Source of the DNA: JBMNSK01 sp050945155
GTDB taxonomy: Bacteria; Actinomycetota; Coriobacteriia; Coriobacteriales; Eggerthellaceae
Reading direction: 5' to 3'
Length of the DNA: 64,000 nt
Assembly: GCA_050945155.1 (NCBI GenBank)
Contig: JBMNSK010000002.1
Span: 1 to 64,000 of the forward strand
The translations under genes and the position numbers were made by a program. Under the pieces are notes generated by a model. It saw nothing but the letters and a program-made list of their open reading frames with translations. It made no database searches and was not told the DNA's origin. Below are positions 17,365-25,673 of this stretch, one piece after another. Positions within the stretch are counted from its first letter, which is position 1. Every line of letters begins with the position of its first letter.

Positions 17365-18111
17365 TTATGCCTCTTCTTTGACTCCGGTATGAATTGCGGC
17401 AATACCACCGCTTAAGTTAGTCCATTCCACCTTTTTAAAACCAGCGTTTTTCAGCATGCCTGCGAACTCTTCTTGCGGGGGAAATGCACGAATAGAATCA
17501 CCGAGGTAGATAAAACTATCGAGGTCTTTTGTAATAAGGCGCCCCCAGAACGGAATGAGGTGTTTGAGATAGAAAGAATACAATCCACGCCAGGCCTTAT
17601 TTTGTGGGCGTGAGAATTCAAGACAAACCAAGGTTCCACCTGGTTTCAAGACACGATACATCTCTGAGAGAGCTTTTTCTCGGTCAGGCATATTGCGAAT
17701 GCCATACGCAACCGTCACGACATCAAAACTGGCATCCTCAAAAAGAATGTCTTGCGCGTCGACGACAGCAAAGGTAACTGGAACACCGCAGGAATCCCCG
17801 GCAAGATAGTGCCCACGAGCAACTTCAAGCATGGCGGGAACGAGGTCGGAACAGACAATGGAGGCTGGGTGTTTTTTACGTGCAAGCTCAAAGCTTACAT
17901 CGCCGGTACCGCCGGCAATATCGAGAACCTTCGTGTCTTTTTTGACTGGTACTTTATCAACGAGCTTAGCAAGCCAGACCTTACAGGCTCCGAAACTTGA
18001 AACCGTATTAAAGAGCTCATATCTCTGCGCGATTTTAGTGAAAATGACATGGACGCGTTCAGTCTGCATCTGCGCAAACGATTCATCGACTGTCTTTTCC
18101 TCCGCAGACAT
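17365..18111 (-). CDS. menG: Demethylmenaquinone methyltransferase (MenG/UbiE)
   Basis: SAM-dependent C-methyltransferase acting in the last step of menaquinone synthesis. Motif I V-L-D-I-A-G-G-T-G-D-V-S is near residue 65, and the UbiE/MenG signatures Y-G-I-R-N-M-P-D-R and R-V-L-K-P-G-G-T-L follow. The frame is open further upstream, but ATG 18111 has AGAAGGA at ideal spacing and gives the normal length (248 residues). No other menaquinone gene is visible in the window, although the divergent neighbour belongs to the superfamily that includes aminodeoxyfutalosine deaminase. Whether the cell makes its own quinone cannot be decided here. Confident about the family. Confidence 0.92.
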   Translation of the reverse strand: MSAEEKTVDESFAQMQTERVHVIFTKIAQRYELFNTVSSFGACKVWLAKLVDKVPVKKDTKVLDIAGGTGDVSFELARKKHPASIVCSDLVPAMLEVARGHYLAGDSCGVPVTFAVVDAQDILFEDASFDVVTVAYGIRNMPDREKALSEMYRVLKPGGTLVCLEFSRPQNKAWRGLYSFYLKHLIPFWGRLITKDLDSFIYLGDSIRAFPPQEEFAGMLKNAGFKKVEWTNLSGGIAAIHTGVKEEA

Positions 18112-18262
18112 ACGCCGTCCTTCTTTATTCTGTGAAGTTTTCTTTTCAGGTGATATACCTGGGCTTTTAAATCTCGGAGGGCAGTATAGCATGTAGGAAG
18201 CATCATTCGCCTTTTGCAATCTGCCGTGCAAACGGTAGAAAGGAAGCGCGTGTTGGCGAAAA

Positions 18263-18271
18263 TGCTATGAT
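18263..18271 (+). promoter_or_regulatory. Extended -10 promoter element for the amidohydrolase-Tat-Hyp operon
   Basis: TGCTATGAT, an extended -10 with a near-consensus hexamer, lies 36 bases before the amidohydrolase start and within the divergent gap with menG. No convincing -35 is present. Confidence 0.5.
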
Positions 18272-18306
18272 AGGCAAACGAAAATAACGAAAAAGGTGGT
18301 TAGCGT

Positions 18307-19662
18307 ATGCTGCTTTGTTCACGATATGTTTTGCCCGTCAGTACAGAGCCGTTTCAGGACGGCGCTATTCTTGTGCGCGGCGGAAAGATTTTAGATATCG
18401 GGCCTGCCAATATGCTTAAGCTTAGGCATCCGCATGAAGAGATAAAAGACTTTGGCAACGCCGTATTAATGCCAGGTCTTATTGACCTGTATAGCCAGAT
18501 TGATAACTCTGTCCTTCGAGGGCTTATGCCGGATGCGCCTTATCCAGAGTGGGTTTTGGCCATGCTTGACTACAGTCAAAAGATGGACAAAAACGACTGG
18601 TATCACTCATCGCTTTTGGGTGGCCTTGAGGCCTTGTCTTCAGGCATTACGACGTCGGCTAATATTACGGCCAACAGTGCACCGCTTGAGGCGGTTGAAG
18701 ATATCGGCATGCGTAGTGTTATTTACCGCGAGGTGCGGGCTGTTGATAGGCATCGTATTGACGACGTGATGAAAAAGGCAGAACACGATATCGACAAGTG
18801 GCAGGCAAGCAGTACGAGCGGATTGGTGACCGTAGGCATTGCGCCTGGTCCGGTATTTACCTGCCATCCCGCAGTCTTTCGCGCGGTAAGCGAACTTGCA
18901 AATCGTAAGAATATTCCAGTTGCTATGCGCCTTGCAGGCAGCCAAGAAGAGTGCAACTTCCTTTGCTATGGCTCGTCGGTCTTTTCGGTATCCGAGATGC
19001 AGGATCGCAACGTATATATGGAAATTGCACCCTGGCTTCCGACTGGTGCAAGTCCCGTTCGCTATGCCCTGAACTGGGATGCTTTTGAAGCTGAAAACGT
19101 CATGGTCATTCAGGGTATTTATGTGAATGACGAAGACATTAAGAAACTAAAGGAGTACAACGTCTCCATTGCCACCTGTCCGCGCAGTAATGCGCAATTG
19201 GGTATGGGTGTTGCGCCGGTTATGGATTATCTCAAGGCAGGCATCAATGTCGGCTTTGGTACGAATTCTTCCGCCGCAACGGAGGCGACCGACCTTATTG
19301 TAGAAATGCGTACCGGGATGCAACTGCAGCGCGCTATGCGGCCGGCCGACTTCATTAATTCGAGCACCGTGCTTGAGATGGGAACTTTGGGTGCTGCTCG
19401 AGTACTCAAGATGGACGATAAAATTGGCTCACTTGAAATGGGTAAGTGCGCCGATATCATTGCCATCGACCTTTCCCACTCTCACCAGATGCCCTTTGAT
19501 GACCCGGCGTCATCCATTGTGAATACCTGCAGTGGCAACGATGTATTGATGACTATGGTTGACGGAGAAATTCGTTACGAAAATAGCCAGTGGCGTGTCG
19601 ATGTCAATGTTTCTGAATGTATCGACAGAGTGATTGAGTTACGGGAAAAACTAAGGGCGTAA
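18307..19662 (+). CDS. Amidohydrolase-superfamily protein lacking metal ligands
   Basis: A 451-residue protein with the full length and fold pattern of the SsnA/MtaD/aminodeoxyfutalosine deaminase group: N-terminal beta domain, P-G-L-I-D at about 56-60, V-N-D-E-D-I-K, P-R-S-N-A-Q-L-G-M-G, and the closing G-S-L-E-M-G-K-C-A-D-I-I. Every expected metal-site residue is changed: the His-x-His pair is Tyr62 and Gln64, the later ligand His is Arg208, the A-H-C His is Gln269, and the catalytic Asp of the G-T-D motif is Asn320. The Glu of the L-A-E-T motif is Gly211. It cannot be a normal zinc deaminase. The gene is intact, has a good promoter element and heads the Tat-HypAB-NadE operon, so it is more likely a pseudoenzyme with a new role than a decaying gene. 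Confidence 0.85.
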   Translation: MLLCSRYVLPVSTEPFQDGAILVRGGKILDIGPANMLKLRHPHEEIKDFGNAVLMPGLIDLYSQIDNSVLRGLMPDAPYPEWVLAMLDYSQKMDKNDWYHSSLLGGLEALSSGITTSANITANSAPLEAVEDIGMRSVIYREVRAVDRHRIDDVMKKAEHDIDKWQASSTSGLVTVGIAPGPVFTCHPAVFRAVSELANRKNIPVAMRLAGSQEECNFLCYGSSVFSVSEMQDRNVYMEIAPWLPTGASPVRYALNWDAFEAENVMVIQGIYVNDEDIKKLKEYNVSIATCPRSNAQLGMGVAPVMDYLKAGINVGFGTNSSAATEATDLIVEMRTGMQLQRAMRPADFINSSTVLEMGTLGAARVLKMDDKIGSLEMGKCADIIAIDLSHSHQMPFDDPASSIVNTCSGNDVLMTMVDGEIRYENSQWRVDVNVSECIDRVIELREKLRA

Positions 19663-19666
19663 AAGC

Positions 19667-19879
19667 ATGGCCAAGAAAAATAAGCAGAGTGTCAAGCGAA
19701 CTGCCAAGCAGCGAGCAGAGCGCGAACGTGCCGCACGCGAGCGCGAAGAGCGCGCAAAAGCCGCGCGAGAACGAGCACAGAAGCGCAAGCAAATTTTCAC
19801 CATTGTAGTTTGCATCATTTTGGTACTCGCGTTAGGAATTCCTACCATGGCCATTGCCGTCTTTGGCGGAGGTGCCTAG
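19667..19879 (+). CDS. Small single-span membrane protein, unknown function
   Basis: I do not recognise this 70-residue protein. Residues 1-41 are extremely basic and charged (repeats of R-E-R-A, A-K-A-A-R-E-R), predicted helical; residues about 43-65 form one hydrophobic segment rich in Ile, Val and Leu; five residues follow. It looks like a cytoplasmic charged helix anchored by its C terminus. The ATG is four bases after the amidohydrolase stop, so translation is probably coupled, and tatA follows 31 bases later. The position suggests a part in membrane protein export or a stabiliser of a neighbour, but nothing in the sequence proves this. Confidence 0.7.
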   Translation: MAKKNKQSVKRTAKQRAERERAAREREERAKAARERAQKRKQIFTIVVCIILVLALGIPTMAIAVFGGGA

Positions 19880-19910
19880 GCTTTCGCTTTGAGGCTCAAG
19901 CGAGGTTATA

Positions 19911-20450
19911 TTGTTCGGCATAAGCGCATTCGAACTATTTCTCATACTGCTCTTCGGCTTCCTTATCTTTGGACCCGATAAGCTTCCTGCAATAGCCCAA
20001 ACTCTTGGGAAGGCTATTGGGCGGCTTCGTGATGCCTCACAGGATATGAATCGTGCCATAAAAAATGAGGTTAGTGGCACGAGTGAAGTGGGAAGCGAAA
20101 CAAGCGAAGCTCTCAAACGTACTTGGGAAAACCTTTCACAGACAACACGAGAGCTTGGTTCTGTCGGAAGAGCTGAGGCGCTTAAACAATCCAAGAATAC
20201 TTCAGCAGATAAGAAGGCTCATAAGAAAGCAGAAGCTGTCCTCGGTACATCGCTTGCCGCAGAAATCGAGGCCAAGAAAGAACGTGAAGCGGCCGAAGCA
20301 GACGGTTTGGCTAAAGGTAGTCTAGGGGCATCTGGACAAAAAGGCAGCGGTGAAGATCTTTGCGCGGCAGAAGACGTGCAAGATGTTGAGACTGAAGATC
20401 AGGTTTCAAGCTCCTTATCTGAAGCCTTGAAGAAGAGAAGTGAGCGATAA
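19911..20450 (+). CDS. tatA: Twin-arginine translocase subunit TatA/TatB family
   Basis: Pore-forming or docking subunit of the Tat system, which exports folded proteins with twin-arginine signals. The pattern is a short N-terminal membrane helix (about 3-20), the hinge F-G-P-D-K-L-P (about 20-26), an amphipathic helix to about 50, then a long acidic and Lys-rich disordered tail to residue 179. The length and tail are closer to TatB, the hinge closer to TatA; only one such gene is present here, so a dual-function subunit is possible. The start is TTG with CGAGG upstream. TatC begins two bases after the stop. Confidence 0.9.
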   Translation: MFGISAFELFLILLFGFLIFGPDKLPAIAQTLGKAIGRLRDASQDMNRAIKNEVSGTSEVGSETSEALKRTWENLSQTTRELGSVGRAEALKQSKNTSADKKAHKKAEAVLGTSLAAEIEAKKEREAAEADGLAKGSLGASGQKGSGEDLCAAEDVQDVETEDQVSSSLSEALKKRSER

Positions 20451-20452
20451 AT

Positions 20453-21268
20453 ATGCCTATCGGACCAGCTCGCATGCCTCTTCTTGACCACTTAGGCGAA
20501 CTTAGGATGCGCATCGTACGCATCTTAGTTTGTCTCTTTGTTGGTTCAGTAGTGTTTTACATGGCAACACCTACCATTGGCCAGCTCTTACTTGCTCCAA
20601 TCGCAGACTATATTCCCAAGGACGCAAACGGTATGGCCGCCTTACAGGCTATTGACCCGTTCGAAGCATTTACCGTTCGCTTTAAAATTTCCATGTGGGC
20701 TGCTGCGGTAGCAACTTCGCCCGTTATAATCTGGCAGATTCTTGCATTCTTTTTACCGGCATTAAAACCCAACGAGCGTAAGTGGTTTATTCCAACTTTC
20801 GTGGTGGCACTCGCGCTTTTCATCATCGGCGTTTTGTTCTGTTACTTCGTTATTTTGCAGGCTGCGTTCCAATGGCTTACTGACCAGGCTTTTGGCCTTG
20901 GTACCGTGGAGCCTCGCATGTCTTCATACATTGATATCATTATTAATTTCGAACTGGGATTTGGCTTTGCCTTCGAGCTTCCGCTGATTATTTTCTACCT
21001 CGTTGTCTTTGACATTGTGCCGTACAAGAAATTCCGTCAATCGTGGCGCGTCGTATATGTCGTGCTCATGGTCATCTGCGCAATGGTTACGCCAGATGCA
21101 TCTCCTATCACGATGCTGCTCATGTTTGCGGCTATGATAGGTCTCTATGAAATAAGTTTGGCTTTAGCGCGTGTCGTTTTGACGCGACGGATTAAACGGC
21201 AAAACGAAGAGCTTATTGCTGAAGGTCTTGAAGACGAAGTAGAAAGCACCGACTTAAGCACGCGATAG
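20453..21268 (+). CDS. tatC: Twin-arginine translocase subunit TatC
   Basis: Polytopic receptor for twin-arginine signal peptides. The N-terminal cytoplasmic motif L-L-D-H-L-G-E-L-R-M-R (about 9-19), with its key Glu, is diagnostic; six hydrophobic segments follow, including the conserved P-x-x-x-x-Q-x-x-x-F-x-x-P-x-L segment before the second loop. The length of 271 residues is slightly above usual because of a polar C-terminal tail. It is translated immediately after tatA and before hypA. HypAB maturation of a Ni-Fe hydrogenase and Tat export of such enzymes often go together, which may explain the operon, though no hydrogenase is in the window. Confidence 0.95.
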   Translation: MPIGPARMPLLDHLGELRMRIVRILVCLFVGSVVFYMATPTIGQLLLAPIADYIPKDANGMAALQAIDPFEAFTVRFKISMWAAAVATSPVIIWQILAFFLPALKPNERKWFIPTFVVALALFIIGVLFCYFVILQAAFQWLTDQAFGLGTVEPRMSSYIDIIINFELGFGFAFELPLIIFYLVVFDIVPYKKFRQSWRVVYVVLMVICAMVTPDASPITMLLMFAAMIGLYEISLALARVVLTRRIKRQNEELIAEGLEDEVESTDLSTR

Positions 21269-21283
21269 AAGAGGGTAGTGGGC

Positions 21284-21658
21284 ATGCATGAGGCAAGCAT
21301 CATCATGGGCGTTCTTGATGTTGTGAACAAGACTGCCGAAGAGGCTCATGCAAGACGCGTAACAGAAGTGAAGCTTTCGGTAGGAGAAATGACCGAAGCC
21401 ATTCCCGACTCGCTTCATTTTGCATTCGATGCATTGACGAAGGGCAGTATTTGCGAGGGAGCCCACCTCAGTTTACGCATGGTGAAGCCTGAAAGTCTTT
21501 GTCTTGACTGTGGTGCGCGTTTTACTCATGACCGGTTTCATATGACTTGCCCAGAATGCGGCAGCTACGTACTTGAACTTTTGCATGGGCGCGAGTTGGA
21601 TATAGACTCAATAGAAGTAGATATTCCTGAAGATGAGGATACTAAGATAGACGAATAA
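21284..21658 (+). CDS. hypA: Hydrogenase/nickel maturation protein HypA
   Basis: Delivers nickel to Ni-Fe hydrogenase or urease precursors together with HypB. The mature N terminus must be Met-His-Glu because His2 binds nickel; only the ATG at 21284 gives this, and GAGGG sits just upstream, so the in-frame GTG at 21278 is rejected. The zinc site has two Cys pairs, C73-x2-C76 and C89-x2-C92. An acidic C-terminal tail ends the protein at residue 124. It is followed by hypB 23 bases later. The remaining hyp genes (C, D, E, F) and the target enzyme are not in the window. Confidence 0.94.
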   Translation: MHEASIIMGVLDVVNKTAEEAHARRVTEVKLSVGEMTEAIPDSLHFAFDALTKGSICEGAHLSLRMVKPESLCLDCGARFTHDRFHMTCPECGSYVLELLHGRELDIDSIEVDIPEDEDTKIDE

Positions 21659-21681
21659 GTCAGAATGGGTAGGCGGTTGAA

Positions 21682-22338
21682 ATGCCGAAAGAAATGGATA
21701 TACATAAGCCAATACTAGATAAAAACGACAAGCTTGCAGACGAGCTCCGCGCTCGGTTTGCAAAAGAGCATGTTTTTGTCGTTGACCTCATGGCAAGTCC
21801 TGGATCAGGAAAAACCTCTACTATTCTTGCTACCATCGATGCCTTGCGTGATGAGTTCAATATTGCGGTCATCGAAGGAGATATTGCGAGTTCGGTTGAC
21901 TCCCAGCGCATCAAAGATCAGGGGATTGCTGCCGTCCAGATCAATACCGGCGGTGCCTGCCACCTGGAAAGCACCATGATTAAGCGTGCAGTTGACGTCC
22001 TCGACTTGGAGCGCCTTGACCTTATTATTATTGAAAATGTGGGTAACCTGGTATGTCCTACCGACTTCGACCTGGGAGAAAATGCCAAGATCATGATTCT
22101 TTCAGTTCCTGAAGGTCATGATAAGCCCCTGAAATATCCTGGTATCTTTCAGGTCTCCGATGCGGTAATCCTTAACAAGGTCGATACCATGCCCGTATTC
22201 AACTTTGACATGGCGAGCTTTGAAGCTGACGTAAGAAAGCTCAATCCAGTCGCTCCAATTTTCCCGCTTTCGGCAACGAGCGGGGAGGGTATGGAGGCAT
22301 GGACGGAGTGGCTTGCCGATAAGGTACGCCAGGTTTAA
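21682..22338 (+). CDS. hypB: Nickel-insertion GTPase HypB
   Basis: GTPase that supports nickel insertion into hydrogenase. The Walker A motif A-S-P-G-S-G-K-T is at about 38-45; the nickel/zinc bridging pair Cys93-His94 lies in N-T-G-G-A-C-H-L-E, and NKVD for guanine binding is near residue 165. There is no His-rich stretch and no N-terminal C-x2-C-G-C site, so nickel storage is not expected and HypA may be the main donor. The length of 218 residues is standard for the short form. Confidence 0.95.
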   Translation: MPKEMDIHKPILDKNDKLADELRARFAKEHVFVVDLMASPGSGKTSTILATIDALRDEFNIAVIEGDIASSVDSQRIKDQGIAAVQINTGGACHLESTMIKRAVDVLDLERLDLIIIENVGNLVCPTDFDLGENAKIMILSVPEGHDKPLKYPGIFQVSDAVILNKVDTMPVFNFDMASFEADVRKLNPVAPIFPLSATSGEGMEAWTEWLADKVRQV

Positions 22339-22362
22339 GGCTTTTATACGAGGTAGGTGGCC

Positions 22363-23172
22363 ATGGAAGCAAAAGAGCAATACGAAACTTGCGTGCGTGC
22401 CTTAGCGCACTTTGGTCATGACCATGGCTTCTCAGATTTTGTGATTGGTCTTTCAGGTGGTATGGACTCAACCCTAGCCTGCGTGATGGCAGTTGACGCC
22501 TTTGGTGCAGACCACGTTCATGGGGTGCTTATGCCCGGCCCCTATTCCTCTTCGTCTTCAATAGAAGATGCGACTGCTCTTGCAAAGGCGCTTGGCCTAG
22601 AAACGCAGACAGTAAGCATTACCCCTCCATATGAGTCGTTTCTTAACCAGTTTGAAGACAATACGCTTAATAATCTTGCTCGCGAGAATATTCAGGCGCG
22701 GTGCCGAATGGTGGTACTCATGGCTCTTTCCAACACCTTTGGGTGGATGGTTATCAATACCGGCAATAAGAGCGAAAGCTATATGGGCTATTCGACTCTG
22801 TACGGAGACACCTGTGGGGCGTTTGCACCTTTGGGGGGCCTCTATAAAACAACGGTCTATGAGCTTGCACGCTGGCGCAACAGCCAAAAAACGAGCCCCA
22901 TTCCTGACCGCGTTTTTACTAAACCGCCGAGTGCAGAGCTTTCTGAAAATCAGGAAGATGAAAAAGGCTTGGGTATTGACTATGCCACACTTGATGCCAT
23001 TCTGATTCGCCTGATTGAAAAAGGAGAGGATGAAGCTTGCCTTGTACATGCTGGTTTCTGTCCCTCTGACATTCACCTTGTTACTAATCGCATCAAGGCC
23101 TACTCCTTTAAGCGCCAGATGGAACCGCCGTATCCTACAGAAAAATTTTACGCAGACGAAGTTTCCTCCTAA
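22363..23172 (+). CDS. nadE: NH3-dependent NAD synthetase
   Basis: Amidates nicotinic acid adenine dinucleotide to NAD using ATP and ammonia. The PP-loop S-G-G-M-D-S is at residues 31-36, and the ATP and substrate motifs N-T-G-N-K-S-E-S and Y-G-D-T-C-G-A-F-A-P-L follow. No N-terminal glutaminase domain exists, so free ammonia is the donor. The ATG at 22363 is preferred to GTG 22357 since GAGG is better spaced. It closes the operon that starts with the amidohydrolase; the 25 bases after hypB hold no terminator. Confidence 0.94.
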   Translation: MEAKEQYETCVRALAHFGHDHGFSDFVIGLSGGMDSTLACVMAVDAFGADHVHGVLMPGPYSSSSSIEDATALAKALGLETQTVSITPPYESFLNQFEDNTLNNLARENIQARCRMVVLMALSNTFGWMVINTGNKSESYMGYSTLYGDTCGAFAPLGGLYKTTVYELARWRNSQKTSPIPDRVFTKPPSAELSENQEDEKGLGIDYATLDAILIRLIEKGEDEACLVHAGFCPSDIHLVTNRIKAYSFKRQMEPPYPTEKFYADEVSS

Positions 23173-23226
23173 AAGTAACAGGCATTCAACAAAACGCGGG
23201 AAAGTCCCGGTCTTTTCCTCTTTTCC

Positions 23227-23255
23227 TTGCAATGCATCGAGCAGATGCGTAAGAT
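23227..23255 (+). promoter_or_regulatory. groESL promoter
   Basis: TTGCAA at 23227-23232 and TAAGAT at 23250-23255, separated by exactly 17 bases. The expected transcription start (about 23262) falls just before the CIRCE repeat, the usual arrangement for HrcA repression. Confidence 0.65.
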
Positions 23256-23265
23256 ACCTAGTGTT

Positions 23266-23292
23266 TTAGCACTCTCAACCTGAGAGTGCTAG
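23266..23292. promoter_or_regulatory. CIRCE operator (HrcA binding site)
   Basis: TTAGCACTC, a 9-base spacer, then GAGTGCTAG. This matches the CIRCE consensus in all but the last base. HrcA binds it to repress the chaperonin operon when GroEL is free. It lies 110 bases before the groES start. Confidence 0.95.
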
Positions 23293-23402
23293 CAACCGTA
23301 GAGGTAATTTGCTTATAGGCGGATGCGTTCGCAGGCAAGAAATTTTCGAAGACGTATCCTCCCAAGCTCGCTAGAGATTATGAGAAAGGAAGGCAAGCTG
23401 AT

Positions 23403-23690
23403 ATGAGTTTAAGACCATTGGGTGATCACGTCATCATCAAGCCCGATGCCGCTGAGGAAAAGACCGACGCAGGTATCTACATTGCAACCGAGGCAAGACA
23501 GAAGCCTCAGACCGGCACCGTTGTTTCTGTTGGAGAGGGCAAGCTCGACAACAACGGCCAACTTGTTCCTATTAAAGTTTCTGCTGGTGACAAAATTGTT
23601 TACGGTGAGTTCACCGGTACCCAGGTTCATTACAAAGGCGAAGATTATCTGGTAGTTCGCGCTGAGGATATCTACGCTGTTATCGAATAG
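23403..23690 (+). CDS. groES: Co-chaperonin GroES
   Basis: The 10-kDa lid of the GroEL folding chamber. At 95 residues the length is standard. The N-terminal L-R-P-L-G-D-H-V-I-I-K and the conserved G-D-K-I-V-Y-G-E-F-T-G-T segment near residue 63 are diagnostic; the mobile loop is about residues 17-34. GAAAGGAAGG lies just before the ATG. Expression is under the upstream CIRCE operator. A 7-base-pair stem with a U-run directly after the gene separates it from groEL. Confidence 0.97.
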   Translation: MSLRPLGDHVIIKPDAAEEKTDAGIYIATEARQKPQTGTVVSVGEGKLDNNGQLVPIKVSAGDKIVYGEFTGTQVHYKGEDYLVVRAEDIYAVIE

Positions 23691-23697
23691 TAGTTTC

Positions 23698-23726
23698 AAG
23701 CGTTTTTAGAACGCTTTTATTTTTGT
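23698..23726 (+). terminator. Terminator-like hairpin between groES and groEL
   Basis: AAGCGTT, loop TTTAG, AACGCTT, then a U-rich run of about ten bases. It sits 7 bases after the groES stop and 26 before groEL. In this place it would act as a partial terminator, making more groES than groEL message. Confidence 0.6.
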
Positions 23727-23751
23727 TAAAGCATCTGAAAGGATAATCATC

Positions 23752-25392
23752 ATGGCAAAGGATATTTTGTTTGAGGCTGATGCCCGCAACCGCCTTGCTG
23801 ACGGTGTTCATAAGCTCGCTGATGCCGTATCAGTAACGCTTGGCCCCCGCGGTCGTTATGTCGCAATGGAGAAGGAATACGGCGCACCAGTCATTACTAA
23901 CGACGGTGTTACTGTTGCTAAGGAAATTGAACTTTCCGACCCAGTAGAGAACATGGGCGCAAAGCTCGTTCGTGAAGTTGCAGTAAAGACCAACGATGTT
24001 GCTGGCGACGGCACCACCACTGCTACGGTTCTCGCTGACGTTATCGTTCGCGAAGGCTTGCGTAATGTTACTGCTGGTTCTGACGCTTTGGGCATTCGCC
24101 GTGGCATTCAGAAGGCTGTTGACGCAGTTGTAAAGCAGATTCATGAAGACGCAACTCCTGTTTCCACCAAGGAGCAGATTGCAAACGTTGGCACCATTTC
24201 CGCTGGCGATCCTGAAATCGGCGAGGCTATTGCTAAGGCTATGGAAGCTGTTGGCAAAGACGGCGCCATCTCTGTTGAAGAGAGCCAGACCTTCGGTTTG
24301 GATATGGACATCGTTGAAGGTATGCAGTATGAGCGTGGCTACCTTTCTCCTTACATGGCTACCGATATGGAGCGCATGGAGGCTGTTCTTGAGAAGCCAT
24401 ACATCCTCCTTACCGACCAGCGTATTCAAAACATCCAGGACATGGTTCCTCTGCTGGAGGCCATCGCAAAGACCGGTCGTCCACTGCTGATTATTGCTGA
24501 GGACGTTGAAGGCGATGCTTTAGGTTCCCTCTTGCTGAACAAACTGCGTGGCACGCTGAGCTTTGCTGCTATTAAGGCTCCAGGCTGGGGCGACCGCCGC
24601 AAGCGCATCCTTGAAGACATCGCTGCTGTAACTGGCGCTGAGGTTATCGACAAGGACTTCGGCATGACCATGGCTGATGCAAAGATGGATATGCTGGGTG
24701 AGTGCGACACCGTTAAGGTAAACAAGACCACCACGCTTATCGTTGGCGGCAAGGGTGACAAGAAGGCCATCCAGGATCGTATCAACGGCATTCGCCGTGA
24801 TCTTCCAAATGCTGACTCTGAGTTCGATCGCGAAAAGCTCCAGGAGCGCCTCTCCAAGCTTTCCGGCGGCGTTGCTGTTTTGAAGGTTGGCGCTGCAACC
24901 GAGTCTGAGTTGAAGGAAACTAAGAGCCGCATCGAGGATGCTCTGCAGGCAACCCGTGCAGCTGTTGAAGAGGGCATCATTGCTGGCGGCGGCGTAGCTT
25001 TAGTTGATGCTCTTCCTGCACTCGATAAGGTTGAAGCAGCTGATGAGGATGAGAAGGTCGGCATCGACATCATCCGTAAGACCCTCGTTGCTCCTCTGCG
25101 CGCTATTGCTCAGAATGCTGGCTTTGAAGGCTCTGTTGTTGTTGAGCATGTTAAGGGCATGGGCAAGGGCGAAGGCTTGAACTGCGCTAACGGTGAGTAC
25201 GGCGACATGATCTCCATGGGTGTTAATGACCCAGTTAAGGTTACCCGTATCGCACTGCAGTCCGCAGCTTCTGTTGCAGCTCTGATTCTTATTACTGAGG
25301 CAACCATCAATGAGAATCCAAAGGATAAAGAGCGTCAGAAGATTGTTGCAAGCGCCATGTCTGCTGCAGCTCAGCAGGGCGGCATGATGTAA
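23752..25392 (+). CDS. groEL: Chaperonin GroEL
   Basis: The 60-kDa double-ring chaperonin. At 546 residues the length is normal, with T-L-G-P-R-G-R near residue 30, the ATP-site G-D-G-T-T-T-A-T at about 86-93, the A-A-V-E-E-G-I-I-A-G-G-G signature near residue 404, and a Gly-Met C terminus (Q-Q-G-G-M-M). AAAGGATAATC precedes the ATG. Codon use shifts toward GCT, GTT and GGC compared with neighbours, as expected for a highly expressed gene. No second promoter is visible between groES and groEL. Confidence 0.98.
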   Translation: MAKDILFEADARNRLADGVHKLADAVSVTLGPRGRYVAMEKEYGAPVITNDGVTVAKEIELSDPVENMGAKLVREVAVKTNDVAGDGTTTATVLADVIVREGLRNVTAGSDALGIRRGIQKAVDAVVKQIHEDATPVSTKEQIANVGTISAGDPEIGEAIAKAMEAVGKDGAISVEESQTFGLDMDIVEGMQYERGYLSPYMATDMERMEAVLEKPYILLTDQRIQNIQDMVPLLEAIAKTGRPLLIIAEDVEGDALGSLLLNKLRGTLSFAAIKAPGWGDRRKRILEDIAAVTGAEVIDKDFGMTMADAKMDMLGECDTVKVNKTTTLIVGGKGDKKAIQDRINGIRRDLPNADSEFDREKLQERLSKLSGGVAVLKVGAATESELKETKSRIEDALQATRAAVEEGIIAGGGVALVDALPALDKVEAADEDEKVGIDIIRKTLVAPLRAIAQNAGFEGSVVVEHVKGMGKGEGLNCANGEYGDMISMGVNDPVKVTRIALQSAASVAALILITEATINENPKDKERQKIVASAMSAAAQQGGMM

Positions 25393-25458
25393 GATTGCCG
25401 TGCAGTTCATAAAAAGAACTGCGTATAGGCTTTACAAGCATCAAGCTTGAGTATTTTG

Positions 25459-25494
25459 ACCCCGCCTGCGCGAAAGCGCGGGCGGGGTTCTTTG
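25459..25494 (+). terminator. Intrinsic terminator after groEL
   Basis: A 12-base-pair GC-rich stem (CCCCGCCTGCGC with GCGCGGGCGGGG) closed by a GAAA loop and followed by TTCTTTG. A weaker hairpin, CAGTTC with GAACTG, lies between the stop codon and this stem. Confidence 0.9.
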
Positions 25495-25637
25495 CTGCAG
25501 GTCAAATATGCACGTGGTGTTCTCTTACTTGTTTGCCGGTTGAACTTGGAACCCGCAAGCTTTTTTAAAAGACATGAGCTGAGTTTTTTGTGCTGCAGCT
25601 TCACGCAGATAAATTTTATGAAGGAGAAAACCGTATC

Positions 25638-25665
25638 TTGTATTGCCAATAACTTGAATTAGAAT
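25638..25665 (+). promoter_or_regulatory. Promoter of the putative metal exporter
   Basis: TTGTAT at 25638-25643 and TAGAAT at 25660-25665, spacer 16 bases. The start point would be near 25672, only about two bases before the ATG at 25674, so the message may be leaderless. Confidence 0.45.
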
Positions 25666-25673
25666 ACGGAGCC

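Noticed and set aside
22597..23232. A 211-codon open frame antisense to nadE
   Set aside because: No recognisable domain and the sense-strand NadE motifs are complete.
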